This document shows positions 1 through 13,226 of a DNA stretch of 64,000 nucleotides, piece after piece. Position numbers and translations under genes: made by a program. Each line of letters opens with the position of its first letter. Position 1 is the first letter of the stretch. Below the pieces are notes generated by a model. The model was given only the letters and a program-made list of their open reading frames with translations, ran no database searches and was not told where the DNA came from. This DNA comes from Capitulum mitella (lineage: Eukaryota; Arthropoda; Thecostraca; Pollicipedomorpha; Pollicipedidae): NCBI GenBank assembly GCA_030062745.1, contig CP099848.1, forward strand, positions 23,624,378-23,688,377, in the 5' to 3' direction.

Positions 1-1924
1 CAGTCATGTCTGTGCTCCATGTCTGCAAGCCTTTCGAACCATCTGATCTCCTCTGAAACCGTCTAAACATAAAGAAACCTTTTAGCAAATTTGGCCAAAA
101 TGGCAAAATGGCAATTATTATGTCTTGTGACGGGAGCAAAATAACGGTCTTCATTTCTGGTCGGTGACACTGAAGCAGCTTCTGGGATCTCCTGACTGCA
201 CCCGTCACAGATTCGCCATTACTCATTGTTCACTGTTTGTCCCCCCATCAAAGGTACTCGGCCGCACCAATCATTCTCAAGGGTGGGATTAGCTTCCTAC
301 GCGTTGGGGACTACTCCATATGCGTGCCATTGCATGCATCCTCAACAGACACTTTTGATTGCGAAGTTTTGTTGGAATGTATACGAGTTAAGGTACCGGG
401 GTAGACCACTCCTGTTATAGCAGCTTCTTAATGGAGCAGACCAGAACAACTCTAAGAGAACCTCACAATCAATAAACGGCTGAGTAATAAGCCATTGTTA
501 GATCATGTTGCTACTTCAGATTTTTATCAGTTTTCATGGCTGATCTTATGCCTTTTTCGACGACTTCTAATCTGTTGAGTGTGAGATGTGTGGCGTAGTT
601 AGGGAGCACAAAGCGCGTGCCAAAGTGCAATGTTGCACCACCAGGAAGCCAAGACCGTGCCAAATACGGGTATTTAGGCGTCAGCCACGCAAACGCTGAC
701 AAAGTGACCGTACGGTTGTCGCCCACGAAGTGGCAGAACTGTTGTCGCTGACTGCTGGTGTAACTGTTGTCGGCGACAACATTGTGGGACACACGTGATA
801 AATGAGGAAACATAAGGACTTCAGCGAGTTCTCTTTTTATATCAACATGACGCACAGAAGCTTCCGCCTTACGATAATGTCAGAATTACTGAGAGAGATT
901 GTCTTGAAGAACACGACAATCCAACGATGCATGTGACGGGCCGACTCAGCCCTGTGGTTCGACATCGTTTGACGGCCCGTAGGAGTGTGACGGGCTTTGA
1001 GACTGGCGGAACGTCAAGACAGTGGAGGCAGAGAGCTGCGGGGCCAGCAGAATCTGACTGGAACAGGACAACAGGCAAGTCGCATGGCTGTCTTCATGGC
1101 TATAATCTCTGCGGTGGGGGGGGGGGCTGCGGAGAGCATGTCCCCCGCAGTTTTCCAGAAATGGTGATCTGTTCCCCATAGTTTTTAACGCTCGCCCATA
1201 TAGGACCTTCCGCACCACGCAGACGTATAAGTGAGGGGGATGATACGACCCCCGGCCATTTCCACACCTTGAGCCCTAGAGCGTCGCGAAGGAAGCAAGC
1301 GCGTTGCGAGTGACGAGATCTCGCGACTGGTATCTCTTTTAAAGGTCTCAGGTCAACGGATAACCTCCAGGTCGGGTCAAAGGTCAAAAATCGTTAGAAA
1401 GTGGCGCTTTTTTAGTTTAAACGCAAATGAACGCCGAAGAATAAATGATGATGAAACGAAACGAATACCATTGTGTTCGTCAATCACATATGAGTCCATC
1501 AATACACCACATGATCGCATTTTACCCATGGAGTCCGATCCAGGCCATGCTAGGTCAATCCTTGTCAAGCGGGGTCATCGGCTTAAGAAGCATTCTCGGA
1601 GCTGCAGCAACATTTTTGTAGATAATAACAGACCTTAAAGTCAAACAAAGCATCAACAAGCGCTATTGTCGAGCAACATGTAAAGGTCATCTTAGGTCAT
1701 CCAAGGTTATCCGGAGCCAGTGACCTAGAATGACCTCGAATTAGATAAAATAGTAAGTTATATGCATTAAAAGCGTTTTTCGAATTGACATCCAACACAA
1801 AATCTAATTTAGGCATGCCGTGGTATTGCAGACTCATTACTCCGCGGCCGACGCCGCTCCGCGTGCCATCCTTTGATGAAATAAAAGACAAATGCACCCA
1901 TTTATATCATTCTGTTCCTTACAC
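1..1924. other. Upstream flank, no gene recognised
   Basis: Nothing recognisable before about 1.1 kb. From 1115 to about 1860 the DNA resembles the TTAA-type elements elsewhere in the window. A G-run/C-run palindrome (about 1107-1145) is followed by gttttcc, and several AGGTCA-like words follow at 1345-1395 and 1685-1735. I cannot place its ends, so I do not call it a discrete element. Confidence 0.35.
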
Positions 1925-2369
1925 CAGGGATGCACCGGATCGGGATTTTTGTAATCTGGCCGGATACGGGGTATGCCGGATCGGGGCGTCGGATATCCGG
2001 TCGGATACCGCATATTATGGTCACCTATCCTTATTTATTGCTATTACTTTTTTACTGAACGATGAAACTAAAAAGACTGAACTTAGAAAAGAAATGAGTG
2101 AAAAACTGAAAGATATTTAACGGAAAATGTTATTATTGTGACTCATTCCTCTTGGTACTTGGTATCTTTAGGTTCCCATAGGCCACAATGCAAAGAAAAG
2201 AATGAATAAAGAACAAAACGATCATAGCGGAGCTCACTCTATCTGAATGTAGGCAAAAGGCAAAGGCTCTAGAATATCCAGAATGCCATTATATGGCTTT
2301 GGTAGACATAGAATACGTGACTGCTTGATAAGCATTCCATACGGACAGTAAGGTGTGTACATTAGACTG

Positions 2370-5300
2370 GAACGGTTTTAAACTTTTATTCCGGGGAGCA
2401 TTCCCCACGCACCGCAGCTTGCATGGAACCTTTAACCCGCCCCCGACTGGGGGGGGGGGCAGTTCACCGCCCCCCCTGAGGTTTTTCTAGGATTGCAAGA
2501 GAACGAACAAACGCAGCGCCACGAAACTTCGTGTACCTTTTGCTTGATCATTTTTACACCCTGCGTCAAAGTTTTGACCTTAAGTCAAGTCAGGTGTCTG
2601 ACCTAGGTTAGGTCAAACGAGCCTATGTTCAAAAAAGCGCTCTGTAACTTTTTCGGAAAACAAGGTGTCACAATAATACTTTCAGGGATTAAAGATCTTG
2701 ACAGTTAAAACAAATCTGCTATCTCAGATTTTTCGGAGTTTTCTGGGTCATTGACCTTAGGTCAAGCCCATTTTTAAGATATGTCGTCGTTTTTTTTCGG
2801 AAACTGGCGTAGTTTTTTATAACATTTTTAGTGTGGAGTGATGCAGACATCTAGTCACGGTCAATGGGCAACGTATCAATGATTTCCAGCCATTGGCCTG
2901 AGGTCACGTCACGAATAACTGTTGTGAGCCAAAACCTTCAAAATCGGCGATGAATTACTCAGAATGGGTCGAAAATGGCAGAACTGGCTTACACAGACGC
3001 AAGTGATATCAAGAACCTCAAAAAGTTAAAAAAATTGCATATTTTGGGAATAAACGGGGTCACGCGAATAAAGGTCAGCCAGTTGTGTAGATGGGTAACT
3101 AATAAATTTCTCCAAAATTTAAGCATGAGAAACCATCAGAAGAACCGCTAAGATCAATAAAATGTACATGGATAGGCTTATGTCGCGAAAACAAAGGAAC
3201 GCTCAAATTGGTTCCCGTTAATTTCTTACTGCGTACGGCTGCGGCGCCCGCCGACAACCGCCGTGAAAATTGCCGTGTCTGTAACTCATTGTTTCGGCGC
3301 ATATATTGAACAAAGCTGAGAAATTAGACGTGTATCGACATTTGCGGACCTTTACCTGTGCGTTGGTGTCTTTACCCATGCGTCATTAGTTACAGCCCTT
3401 GAGATTCAGACCGTTTTTCGGTCTCAAGCAGTCGACTATGAGAAAACATATGTAGGGCGTAAATGGCTTACATATTATCCAAAACTAAAAATGAGGCCAG
3501 TTTAGAGCTCTGCATGTCATGAGCTTTCCAGCAGTGTGCTTATTTTTATCATGCGACCAACCGTTCGTGAGTTGGAGGGGGCGGTCATCCGCCCTCCCCC
3601 CAGTCGGCTGTGATCGCCGCTGACCGACGGTTAAACAATGGCCGAAACTTCGACATAAAGGTTCCCAAAAATATAGTGAGCGTGCCGACTTTTTGTTCAA
3701 AAGGTCATGTTTTACAAGTTCTTTATACATTTCAGAATGGCAGAATGCGTTTCCAAGGCACTCAAGTCTCTATTGACTTTAGCATTCAGAACAGGAAGGT
3801 GACATCCAATATTTTCATCGTTTGCGTTATGCGGAAACCTGAAGTTTCAGAATTATAGGACATTGCTTGTCAAGTGCATTGATAGCATTTGGTATATTTG
3901 ACGAAAAAATGGAAAAATGCATTTGCAACTTTATGAATGGCAATGCATTACAGTGAAAAGGGATGAATCATTGCCGGACTACCATCTCCCCTTTGGTGAT
4001 ACGTCGATGCAATGATTTCCAAAAAAAGCTCGGTCACCTTTGCTATCGTGTTTATGACGAGATTTCACCGTTTCTGACGAGCTGGACTGGACATAGACAC
4101 TGGAGACACAGAGACAGAGACGAGACACTGGACAGGCACGTCTCGAGAAGACAGAACGGTCTGGAGTATTCAGTGGCAAATGCTGTCTCGTCGCTGTTCT
4201 CGGATTGTGTGACACATACGGCTCGCCATGGGGGAGTAGGTAGAAAGAACAGCCGCGCATTGGCAGTTTCCAGAAGGGTACCGCACTTAATATTATCCGT
4301 TTCCGAGGCGCTCAGTACAGGGCAGTGACTGGTGCCTGGTGCCGGCAGCTGCGCAGCATGTGCGGAGCGGCAAGTGTATAGCGCTGGCTGCGCAGCGCAG
4401 ATATTTCTGTGTTTCAACATATGATGCTAGTATGGTTGATCGATATGCTCCATTTTAAGTTGTCTATGCAGCTGGAGTTCTCGGAGAGCCCGCCGGATGG
4501 TGATGTGATGCATTATCGTATCGTGTGGGGCAGCGGAGTTGGTGGCTCTGGAAAGAGCCGGGTATTTTTTAGTCGTTTCTGCCGTGGGCGTTCCCACGGC
4601 AGAGAGTGGGAACGCAGCTGCAGCTACGTAGTTATAGTCCGGCCTGTATCTACAGTCTGCTGTTGACAGTCGCCGGGACTGGAGGTCCTGACGCACCGAA
4701 GAAGGCCCTCGGCCGAAACAACTGCAAAATACCCAGCTCTTTCCAGCCACCAATTTCTGATGCGGCATGTGGGCTATCAGACAATCTATAATTTATCTAT
4801 GTTGTTGTTCTGCTGTCTGACTCCCCTGATCTCGAATTTATGTGTAATTTACGTAAGCGTCTTTATGTGCAATGCACGTAAAGTCGAGAACCGTGACATT
4901 AATAAACCAAATATAGCATAAAATCGCTATCTGCGTTTGGTTTATGAATGCTTCTGTTCTCGGCTTTATTCGAAATACATATTAACGACTTTGTGTATTA
5001 CTACGTACTCTGCTAAATGCAAGCCGTAAGTGTCACGCGATCCGAGAGCATTGACGAGACAGCGTTTGTCATCGGGTACCTAAGACCATTCTGTCTTCTC
5101 GACACGTACTAGCGCCCGTGGTTGTCAGAAATGGGGAATTCTCGTCATTAACACGACAGCAAAGGCGACTGAACTTTCTATAGAAATCATCATTGCATTG
5201 ATATGTCACCAAAGGATATTTAGTGCGGCAATGACCCATCCGTTTTCACTGCATTGCTATTTATCAAGCTGCATGTACACCATTTACATCCTTCGTAAAA

Positions 5301-5620
5301 TACTCTAAACGCTATCAGTGCACTTAACAATCAATGCCCTATCATTCACACACTTCAAGTTTGCGCGTGACACAAACGACAACATTGATCAGTGTTATCT
5401 TCCTGTTTTGCATGTTAATGCCAGCGTAGACTTAAATTCTCGGTAGCGCAAAACATTACGTTTCCAACGAAAAGTTAGCACTTCAAAAATATTCTTTGAA
5501 ATTTTTATTTGGACGTTTTCCGTTGTTTAAAGGCCCAGTGCAGGCTACGATACGTGACGGAATGCTCCCCTGAAGAGAAGTCTAAAATCGAGCCGGTATT
5601 ATGCCCATTATAGTGTTTAA
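2370..5620. repeat. Long inverted repeat (arms about 600 bp), left arm interrupted
   Basis: Left arm about 2370-2435 plus 3635-4213; right arm about 5034-5620 in reverse complement. Shared landmarks include GGGGAGCATTCC near the outer ends, AACAGGAAG in the middle, CAATGCAATGAT, and the inner CGAGAAGACAGAA with CTGTCTCGTC. The arms are clearly homologous but diverged by many substitutions and small indels. The 1.2 kb element at 2436-3630 is missing from the right arm. The central spacer is about 0.8 kb and AT-rich in its second half. Confidence 0.75.
2436..3630. mobile_element. TTAA-flanked non-autonomous DNA element, copy 1 (1195 bp)
   Basis: Flanked by TTAA at 2432-2435 and 3631-3634. The left end reads CCCGCCCCCGACTGGGGGG; the right end has the same GACTGGGGGG word inverted, about 26 bp further in. 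Both ends carry a G-run/C-run palindrome next to the terminal repeat, and a CCCCTGAGGTTTTTC box follows on the left. There is no coding capacity. The inverted arm at about 5526-5530 preserves the uninterrupted target. TTAA targets and CCC ends resemble piggyBac-type elements, but no transposase is present to prove this. Confidence 0.8.
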
Positions 5621-5999
5621 TGTATTTGTATCAAAGTATTTGAGAGATAAAAAATGTTTGGAAAACAGAAAGATGATACACCACAAAATCGGCTGTTGAC
5701 CATATGCTGGCTATTGTGTCACTGCTTTGAGCTTGAGTCCCACCCTTGCGAGATATGTCTCAACCCTCCTGAACCAAGAAGAAACAAAGAAGAAAAAGTA
5801 ATGCTCCAGACAGACCTTGCAATTGTCAGTTACATCGACAATGTAATATACCAAGGCGCACTGCTCCTGAAACGGTTTTGTAGACAGACATAAGAACGTC
5901 TCCATCGTGCACCGGGAGGCCAATTATCCGGCAATATCCGGCTGGATCAAAGAAATATCCGGCCGGATATCCGGCCGAACCAGATATCTAGTGCACTCC

Positions 6000-6484
6000 A
6001 ACCGTACACCTCAAGCATTCCGCATATTAACGTTGTTTTGCGATACCTATTTCCAATCGCATTCCCAAACATAAAAAGTAACTTGTTTCCCGCCGTAGCT
6101 CATGACCTCAGTTTATAACCTCGATAATGCCGGCAGTGAGCATAGGTCTACTAAATCTATACATAGCCTTATAGAACATACTATTTGGAGTCGAGTGGCA
6201 ATATTTTATTTTATTTGTGCACTCCAGCCATCTCACAGTAAGACAAACCGAGACCGTTGTAAATCGAACGCGTCTGCGCGCGAAAACGGCTGACATGCTT
6301 CCCGTTATGTCATAACTTGTTACCATACCAACGTAGAAGAAAATTTGTTTTACCATAAGACGCGGAAAGGATGTCCCAGACGGTACAACAAGTGTCAGAT
6401 GGATCAGACAGTCCGTTGGAAAGGTATCCTCGGAAAACCTCTTAGGGGTTGCATCAACCCCCCACACCCCAATACGGGCGAGGG
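6000..6484 (-). mobile_element. Terminal part of a TTAA-type element
   Basis: TTAA lies at 6485-6488. Reading the - strand, the element begins CCCTCGCCCGTATTGGGG, then a hairpin GGGGTTG-ATG-CAACCCC (6445-6461), then CCCCTAAGAGGTTTTCC. This is the same order of parts as the 2.4 and 52.3 kb elements, but with different bases. The inner end is not defined; 6000 is only a guess. Confidence 0.45.
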
Positions 6485-6689
6485 TTAAGGTATCGTATAG
6501 GTGTTTTCTATTGGCAACGCGATTTCTTGAATTTTGAAATCTAACGAAAGGGAGTTCAACCGTAGTTTGTCATGCAAGTCCCAAGAAGGGTGATTTCTAA
6601 CCCTGTCCTACCCATTCTCAGTGGATTAAAGTCAGCTTGCCCCCTCCCCCCTTCAATCAGAGAGCCGTGGCTACAACCATGGGGCAGAA

Positions 6690-7790
6690 CATCACAAGAG
6701 CATCATGACGGGCCGGCTGAGTGCGACGGGAGCGTCGTGACAGGACCGCAGCATCACCACCCTCAGAGCGTAACCGGCGGCGGACCCCGCGAACCGCAGC
6801 GGACAGGGGCCGGCGGCGGCCGCGCGGTCGCCGCCGGCCGACCCTCGACGTTGCAGGCCGCCGACCTTGAACTCGGCTGCAGGCCGCCGCACGGCGCTGT
6901 CGGCGGCCGCCGGTTTTTTGTCGGCTTTTTCTCGCCGGCCCGCGCCGGAGCCGAGTCAATGGGACGGTGCACTGCGCTGCAACGCGCGCCGAGTCGGCCT
7001 CCGGTGCTGGTGCCGTCTGCACGCGCTGCCGGCGGTCAGGGAGGCCAGCGACGGGCGACGCGGCCGACCCGCGGCGCGGCCGTGGCGCGTGTGCTGGGAG
7101 ACCGGTGTTGAAGTTCGGTGTTACGGTGAGCCGATCGCTGCGTGTTGTCGGTCGCAGGCAGGGCGGCCCGGCGCCGCACACCTGCGGTGACGGTGCGCGA
7201 ACTGGTGTCGCCTCGCGGAGGTAAACCGGGCGCGATCGGCGCCTTCAGGCGGGAGGCTCGCTCCCGTGCTGCTGTGGTGACTGGAGCAACGATTGGGAAG
7301 ACAGACGACAGCCCAGACAGCGCCGGCCGGCCGGACACCACGCGAAGTGTCCGACGAAATAACGCGCAGGGGAAGACCCCGTCAGGAGAGCCTGAGGCTT
7401 CATCAGGACCCTGGTCTCTGGGCGGGACCAGCCGGGCGACCGAGGCCCGCGGACCACCGGCGGACCGGCGGACCACTGGTCCGATGCGGCCGCCCCCCGG
7501 CGGCGGCTGCCGCGGCCCGGAGCCGGTGAAGCTCCAGCGCAGCTCGCCGGCGGCCGGGCGCAGCTGACGGCGGCGATGGACGGCAGGGCGGCCGGCAGCC
7601 GGCCCGGCCCCGGCCCCAGCCCCGGCGCGGCCGGCGCGGCGCGCAGCCCGGCAGCGCCGGCCGCCGGCGCCGAGGCCGGCCGCGGCGTGCTCCTCAGTCG
7701 GAACCGATACGGCCAAGGTAGGCGCGCGGCACAGCGGCGGCCGCGCCGGGCGTGGCGACCGCCGACCGGTTAGGCCGGGCTGGCCGTGAG
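6690..7790. promoter_or_regulatory. CpG-rich island, candidate distal promoter
   Basis: About 1.1 kb very rich in G+C and CpG, with many CGGC and GCCGGC words, long frames open on both strands, and abrupt edges against AT-richer DNA. Such islands usually mark promoters. It contains the candidate exon 1a at its right end. No TATA box was seen. The many overlapping open frames here are composition effects and are not annotated as genes. Confidence 0.5.
7576..7717 (+). CDS. nab: Possible alternative first coding exon of nab (exon 1a)
   Basis: An ATG in a favourable context (ggcgATGg) opens a Gly/Ala/Pro-rich frame of 47 codons plus one base, ending RNRYGQ just before a good donor, caag|gtaggc. 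The exon ends in phase 1, exactly what exon 2 (17709) requires, so it could replace exon 1 and give about 544 residues. It sits near the end of a strongly CpG-rich stretch typical of a promoter. There is no sequence homology to support it, and GC-rich DNA often has open frames, so this is an inference from splice phase and context. It could also be non-coding leader, or belong to another transcript. Confidence 0.35.
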
Positions 7791-10700
7791 GCTGACTAGG
7801 CCGGCTGACTCCAAATTGCCTCGAAAACCGGGGCTATCGGCTAACCTTAGCACCCAAGTGCTGGAATTAGAGAGTAAAGCATTGTGTGTTAGTGTTTTTG
7901 GCATGTCCATGTGTATCTGTTTGCCGCTGAGCCTCCGACTTAGTTTACTTGGGAAAGTTCTCAGGTACACGGCGAACAAGAGTCCTTGCCAAATATGCTG
8001 CAATACGCAGGTTGAAATGGCCGATGAGATAGCTGTTTATATATTTACCATACCGAAATATTGCGCAATAAACTACATTTCCCCTTTATCGTATGCATTT
8101 TGTTTTTCCATACCGAGGTATTCATTTGTCTCGACATGGACACATGGTATGGTATACGGTATGGTATACATCCCCATAAGCGTAAGCCTTCTAGGCTATA
8201 TTGGTGTGCAAATCTGAGGAATGGTTTCTAGCGTTGTTGTTCTGATCACTCGTCACTAAGGTCCTTTGTCTGCTGTTTTTTTTTTTTTTTCTTCTCAGGC
8301 GGCTGACATTGTTGTCGCCTAGTGAATCGTTGTGTAATAAGTACGTTGCGTACATCTCTGACGTCTCATTTCACCTGGCGGATGGATCGATTGCGCATGT
8401 AAACATGTTTGTAACCATCGTTTGCTCTAACACGGCCAGCTAAGTGTCAACTAAATAACGCGTTTCAGTGCGTCGGTCATCCCTCCTTCGGTCCTCCCCA
8501 TGTTGACTTAGCCCTAGCTTTCGGTTCTGACTACTTGGACAGTGGCCAAAAAAGAGCCAAGAAATGCTTTGCAAGTAGTCAGATCCAGACCGGTCCCCAG
8601 GGCAGGACATGGGAGCAGGGATCGACGTTAGGAAAATGTTATTCCAAAATGCAAATAGACTTATTGTGAGCGCTTCACCTCCGGCCACCACAGCTCTTAA
8701 TCAGACGGTATGAGCAAAAACGGTGTGCGTTCATGATTTGTAGGAAGCACATAGCGAAAACGGCAAGACGGTTTTTTCCTCTTCTCAAGCAGGATCTCTC
8801 TTATCATGCGGCACGCATTTTCCGCAGTGAAACTGGCACACTGGGATTTTCCGCATGACGCGGTCAACCGCTCACACGATAAATGTTCAGACCATGTCGG
8901 CTTCCACACTCCACACTCCCAAGTAGTAACAAAACAGTGCATGAAATCATTGTGGCACTGCATCAAACCATTGTGATAAACAGTCACCATTTCATGGGAG
9001 CATAGTGAATCTCAAAAATGAAGCCTGCTGAAGGTTGCCGAATTGCATGCCCCTGAACCTATAAAGCATTCCTCTCCGAATCAGAATTCGTGACAAATGG
9101 CACATGTCAGGTATCTGGAAGCTGCAGAAGCACACTGTGAAAACATAATAGCATATGAACAACGGAATGGCCACTGTAGCCTACACTAGGAACTTCCTTC
9201 AATATATGAATGACTTAAATAGTTTAGCTCTGGTAACAGACTTTTTGGTTTAGTGTGCCTTAGGTGTTTTCGGTGATGTTCCTAAGAGCGACAACGCCAC
9301 TCTTGATGACTTGGTAAAGGGTCTCCATATCCGTGTGGAAAAGAGAGTATGATAGCAAATGGTCAGAAGGCCATTGATTTACAAACATCCTTAAGTTATC
9401 CAAAGGGTCCCTTGAGGTTTCCAAATGGTCCCGTACCCAAGGACCTCCTCTCGGAAGACCTCTTGAAACACTTGGGCCTTTTGCGTCGATTTATTTAAGA
9501 CTGTCGGTTTTTAAGAAAGTCCTTGAAATTTCAATGCAGTCCTATTTTTCTAAGAACGTAGATTCCACATTCATAGATTTCACAACATAGATTCCACATA
9601 GATTCCAAATAATTACCTATTTTTTTAGAAACCCAAGTATTCTAAAGACACTGGAAGGGCAAGTGACACGTACGTGCAAAAACGGGGGCCTTTTTTATGC
9701 AGAACTGTTTAAAAATACCGAAAACCCTCGTGGACCAATTGTTTCAACTCATTGCCTTTCGCTGAACTGTGGCTGCGCCCCTTGGCATTTTGTTCAATTT
9801 TTGTCGCACAAGGTTAAAGAAATCAATACAAATTGTGAGTCAACGGTGTCCGGTCCCCTGTCTCAGAACTTAAAATGGCTATCCCTTAAATGGCCCCGGA
9901 AAAAATTGACGGGTGAGCTTCAGTCCCCCTTATCACTTTTTGGCTGCGCTTTTTCCCTTGATCCTTTGTTCTTTGCTGCACATGCCAGGATCGGCAGAGC
10001 TATTTTTTCGACCTGCTTTTCCTCGCGGAACTTGAACAAGTACCAAAAATTTCACCAGGATCTTGCGGGAGGGGGATTCTTTTCCTCAAGTTGGTCTATG
10101 CATTATTCGAGCATAATGGATATTCAACTCCCGTTAGGTTCAGCTGTATGACGGCGGAAACAAACCCGATTTTACGTTCAGGTAATACCGTTACTTTCGT
10201 TTTCGTGCGCCTCAAAAGAAGGCGAGATGTTCCGCCACTACCCCATATAATATCGCCTTTGTCCTTGGTTCACGATAGATCTTCATATTGCACCGCATTA
10301 TCACATCGTATGTTGCGTGACATGCGGGATTGTGATTGATTTTAATTTCCCAGGCATTTATCCTTTTGTTAGAGCGTTGTGTTGATTATTACGGAACCTC
10401 TCGTACTTCTTGCCAGCCACACGAGTGGTAACTCTGTCACTCAGTGGCGGAACGTTTCCAAAAGTTATGGGATTGGAGATGTAACTTTTGAGCTCAATTT
10501 TAAGCAAACAACGCCACTGGCGCAATATTAACTCGTCCATTAAAATGACTAAGCACATACATCCCATTACAATGTAGTTTCACGTACGCTGTCGTCTCAG
10601 TCTTCCATTTTGCGGGGGCATCGCAACTGTCCGCAGTCCTCCCAACAGCGGAGAGGACTGCGACTGCGAGCAAACATGTCCGTCCCCAGTGAGAGCACGC

Positions 10701-13074
10701 CCAAACATGGGACAGCAAGCAGCCTGCTAGCGTTTGTCGTAAGCCTGTGCAGTCTCTCGGTCTCGGACGATTGTGCTGATCCTTTTCGGGGCGGCCCTGT
10801 AGCGGTTTCTATATAGGAGCCGCTACAGGATATAGTTTTCAGGATAAGAGCATAACTGAACAGCCTCTGTATATATAGAAACTGTTAAACTTTCCGCTCA
10901 GACGTCCTTTAGATGCGTGTTCGCTGGAACGATTGTTTTCGTCTCTTCCATAGGATGATTTGTTTGCAGGCCCGTTAGAGTTTTTGGTATGTTTCACGCA
11001 CTGGCGGGAAATTTTGCTATTGCGTAAACGGACCTCAGTTTTCCACATCATCCCCCGCCAAAAAAGCATGTTGCCGGTTGTTCACGTCATATAGGCAATT
11101 AGGTGTCCGGCCTCAAAAGTGAACCCATAGGTCGCCCTTTCAACCTCGTACAACAGTTACATTTGTCCTCAAGATTTGAACAGAGACTGACTCGCTTTTC
11201 TTCCACTTATCTGATGGCGGCAAAATGAAGCGCAGTTCGGCATTCCAGAACACTGCCGAACAATGTCGAGGGCGGCTACGAGCAAGTGAGGGTTGTAGGT
11301 GCGACACCTTGACAGTGGATCGGGTACTGATGGCGGCAGGCCAAAACCGGAAATGTTCGTGAAGGATTCGAGAAACCATTGATGACTCAACGATAAAAAA
11401 CTGCAATGGGGCGAAGCGTAAAACATAATCCATTGCAGAAGAAATGTACGTATCCGTTTGTGCACGTCTGGGCTAAAAGCACGCATGTCAAATTCAAGAG
11501 CGCAGTCCCGTAATTCATTCCACGGTCTGTAAGGAAATACGTGTTTGATGGACGCTTAACTGGGAACGTGGACGAGTTTTGTTTGATTTTTCTGCGTCCC
11601 GATGCTGCATGAATTCGTTTTATATGTTTCAGCGCTTTCGACATCCCCTCGATTTTTCAGCCTACCGCCAAATATATATATTGTCACTGCATTCAAAACT
11701 GAATGGAAGTTATCAGGCTACACATCGATGTGCAAACATGGAATGCGAATTTTGCGCCAATGAGGCCACATCCTGTGCGCAGAGCTTTGCCTCATTTTTG
11801 CTCTTCAGATGATGTCTGCGTGAAATGAGATGATGCCCCCCGAGACGCCATGTGTCTGCCAACTGAATGTGGAAGTATCTGGCAGATTTTCTTCATTTGC
11901 ATTGCGCCACTCACTCCGTCCCATATCCATATGTGAAGAACTCTGTCCCAGTTATTTTCGGTCGTGTCAGACGCTGCCAGATGTTCTGTCTGGCTGCCCC
12001 GACTGGGCAGAGTAGCTGGGGTGGACATGTGCGTCCGAGCATCCACGTCTCTTACGGCCGATGGTGCGCTAAGCAGCTGAACTCGACAGCCAGAGCGCTT
12101 TCAACGGCGGCCGCCGCACAAATTCTGCAGTGAAATAAGTTTTTTGCTCTTCGATTTGAACGGAAAATAAAAATCACACCCTCTCGCCGAGTGTCCGCAC
12201 ACCTGGAGGGTAAAAAACAGATCACGTCTCAGTTTATCTTCACGCACTTTTTCCTTTCCTGTATAGTTTTTTGGTCGGGGGTATTGGTTTTTTGTTCGGG
12301 CGCCGCCGACTCGTTTGCATATTCGAACTCCGTCGGGACAATGGGCGGATTTGAATGAGCGTTGCGCCGCCAGCGGACCGCTTTTTTATTCGTCTGTTTG
12401 CCATCACGGGCGACGGCTGCGGATCAGAGCAGAGGACCACTGCTTAGCAGGAGCAGGGATCACGGCTCTCCAGCGCAAGGAGCGGTCGTGTCGCTTTGAG
12501 GGGGCCGCGTTTACGAGGACTGATGCGATTAAGATGAGACAGGGGAATGCTGCCGTCCAGATTAAAGCAGAGGGTCGTGGCGCCTCTGAACATTCGCAGA
12601 TGGTGAGCGTTTTCCGGGACGGGATGGATGGTCATTACTAGCCTGATCAGATGAAATATTTAGGGGTCTCAGGCCTCTCTCCCATGACCATGGCCATCAA
12701 AAATACTGCTAAACTACTACTACTACTAATAATAAAAATGCTACTAAATAATGGGTTTCGTACCTGTGACTTATCTCGTTGATTGTGGGAAATGGTAAGT
12801 GCCGTGCGAAGTTTCCCTGTCTCTCTGTGCATGTTGTGTTCCTTATAAGGTGCACTCACCGGTGCATGAAGACAGAAAATACGAGTCATCCAGGCATAAA
12901 TAAGAAATATTGTATTTTTGATTACGAGAACGTCGGTTATCTTATACTGGTCGCGCTCTGCCTGTTTTTTTTATGTTTTTCTTGCATAGTTGCCAACGCC
13001 GCCCATTTCAAAAAAGCAAGACATACCCCTTTCCGGTTGGGCTCTGTTTTTCTCGTTCCGTCCTCCATCTCTAC
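7791..13074. other. Upstream or intron-1a DNA, no gene recognised
   Basis: AT-richer DNA with a T-run at 8276-8291, a TATGGTATAC-type short palindromic repeat at 8148-8170, and short direct repeats of AGATTCCACA at 9549-9607. A 162-codon open frame at 9663-10151 has no recognisable domain. No exon with convincing homology was seen. Confidence 0.5.
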
Positions 13075-13226
13075 CAGGGGCGCAACCAACATTTTCTTAA
13101 GGGGGGATCCGGAGTTCAGTGTGAACTGAAATACTACAAAAAACAACCTGCCGGAAAGCCGATGTGCAATGGTTTCCACAAAAAATGCTGGCCTAGGGGG
13201 CGGGCTCCCCCCCTTGGCTTCCCCTG
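13075..13226 (+). mobile_element. hAT-like MITE family 1, copy A (152 bp)
   Basis: Begins CAGGGGCGCAACC and ends TTGGCTTCCCCTG. It contains the family core GTGAACTGAAAT and ATGGTTTCCACAAAAAATGC. Size matches the other copies (152-171 bp). The flanking target duplication is not clear here, so this copy may be older or altered at an edge. Confidence 0.7.

Larger units (their letters stand above)
1925..6001. mobile_element. hAT-like element, about 4.1 kb, carrying nested insertions
   Basis: The left end reads CAGGGATGCACCGGATCGGG and the right end, reverse-complemented, TTGGAGTGCACTAGATATCT. Both are followed by many GGATATCCGGC-type words (left 1930-2010, right 5930-5980). Flanking 8-mers CCTTACAC (1917-1924) and CCGTACAC (6002-6009) differ at one base, as expected for an old hAT target duplication. 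No transposase frame is recognisable. The interior contains a long inverted repeat that may be a second element. Confidence 0.55.

Noticed and set aside
7036-7716. 226-codon - strand frame in the CpG-rich island
   Set aside because: Arg/Ala/Gly-rich composition artefact with no homology. The + strand candidate exon 1a has splice support and this frame has none.
9663-10151. 162-codon open frame
   Set aside because: No domain, no splice or promoter context, ordinary composition for chance.
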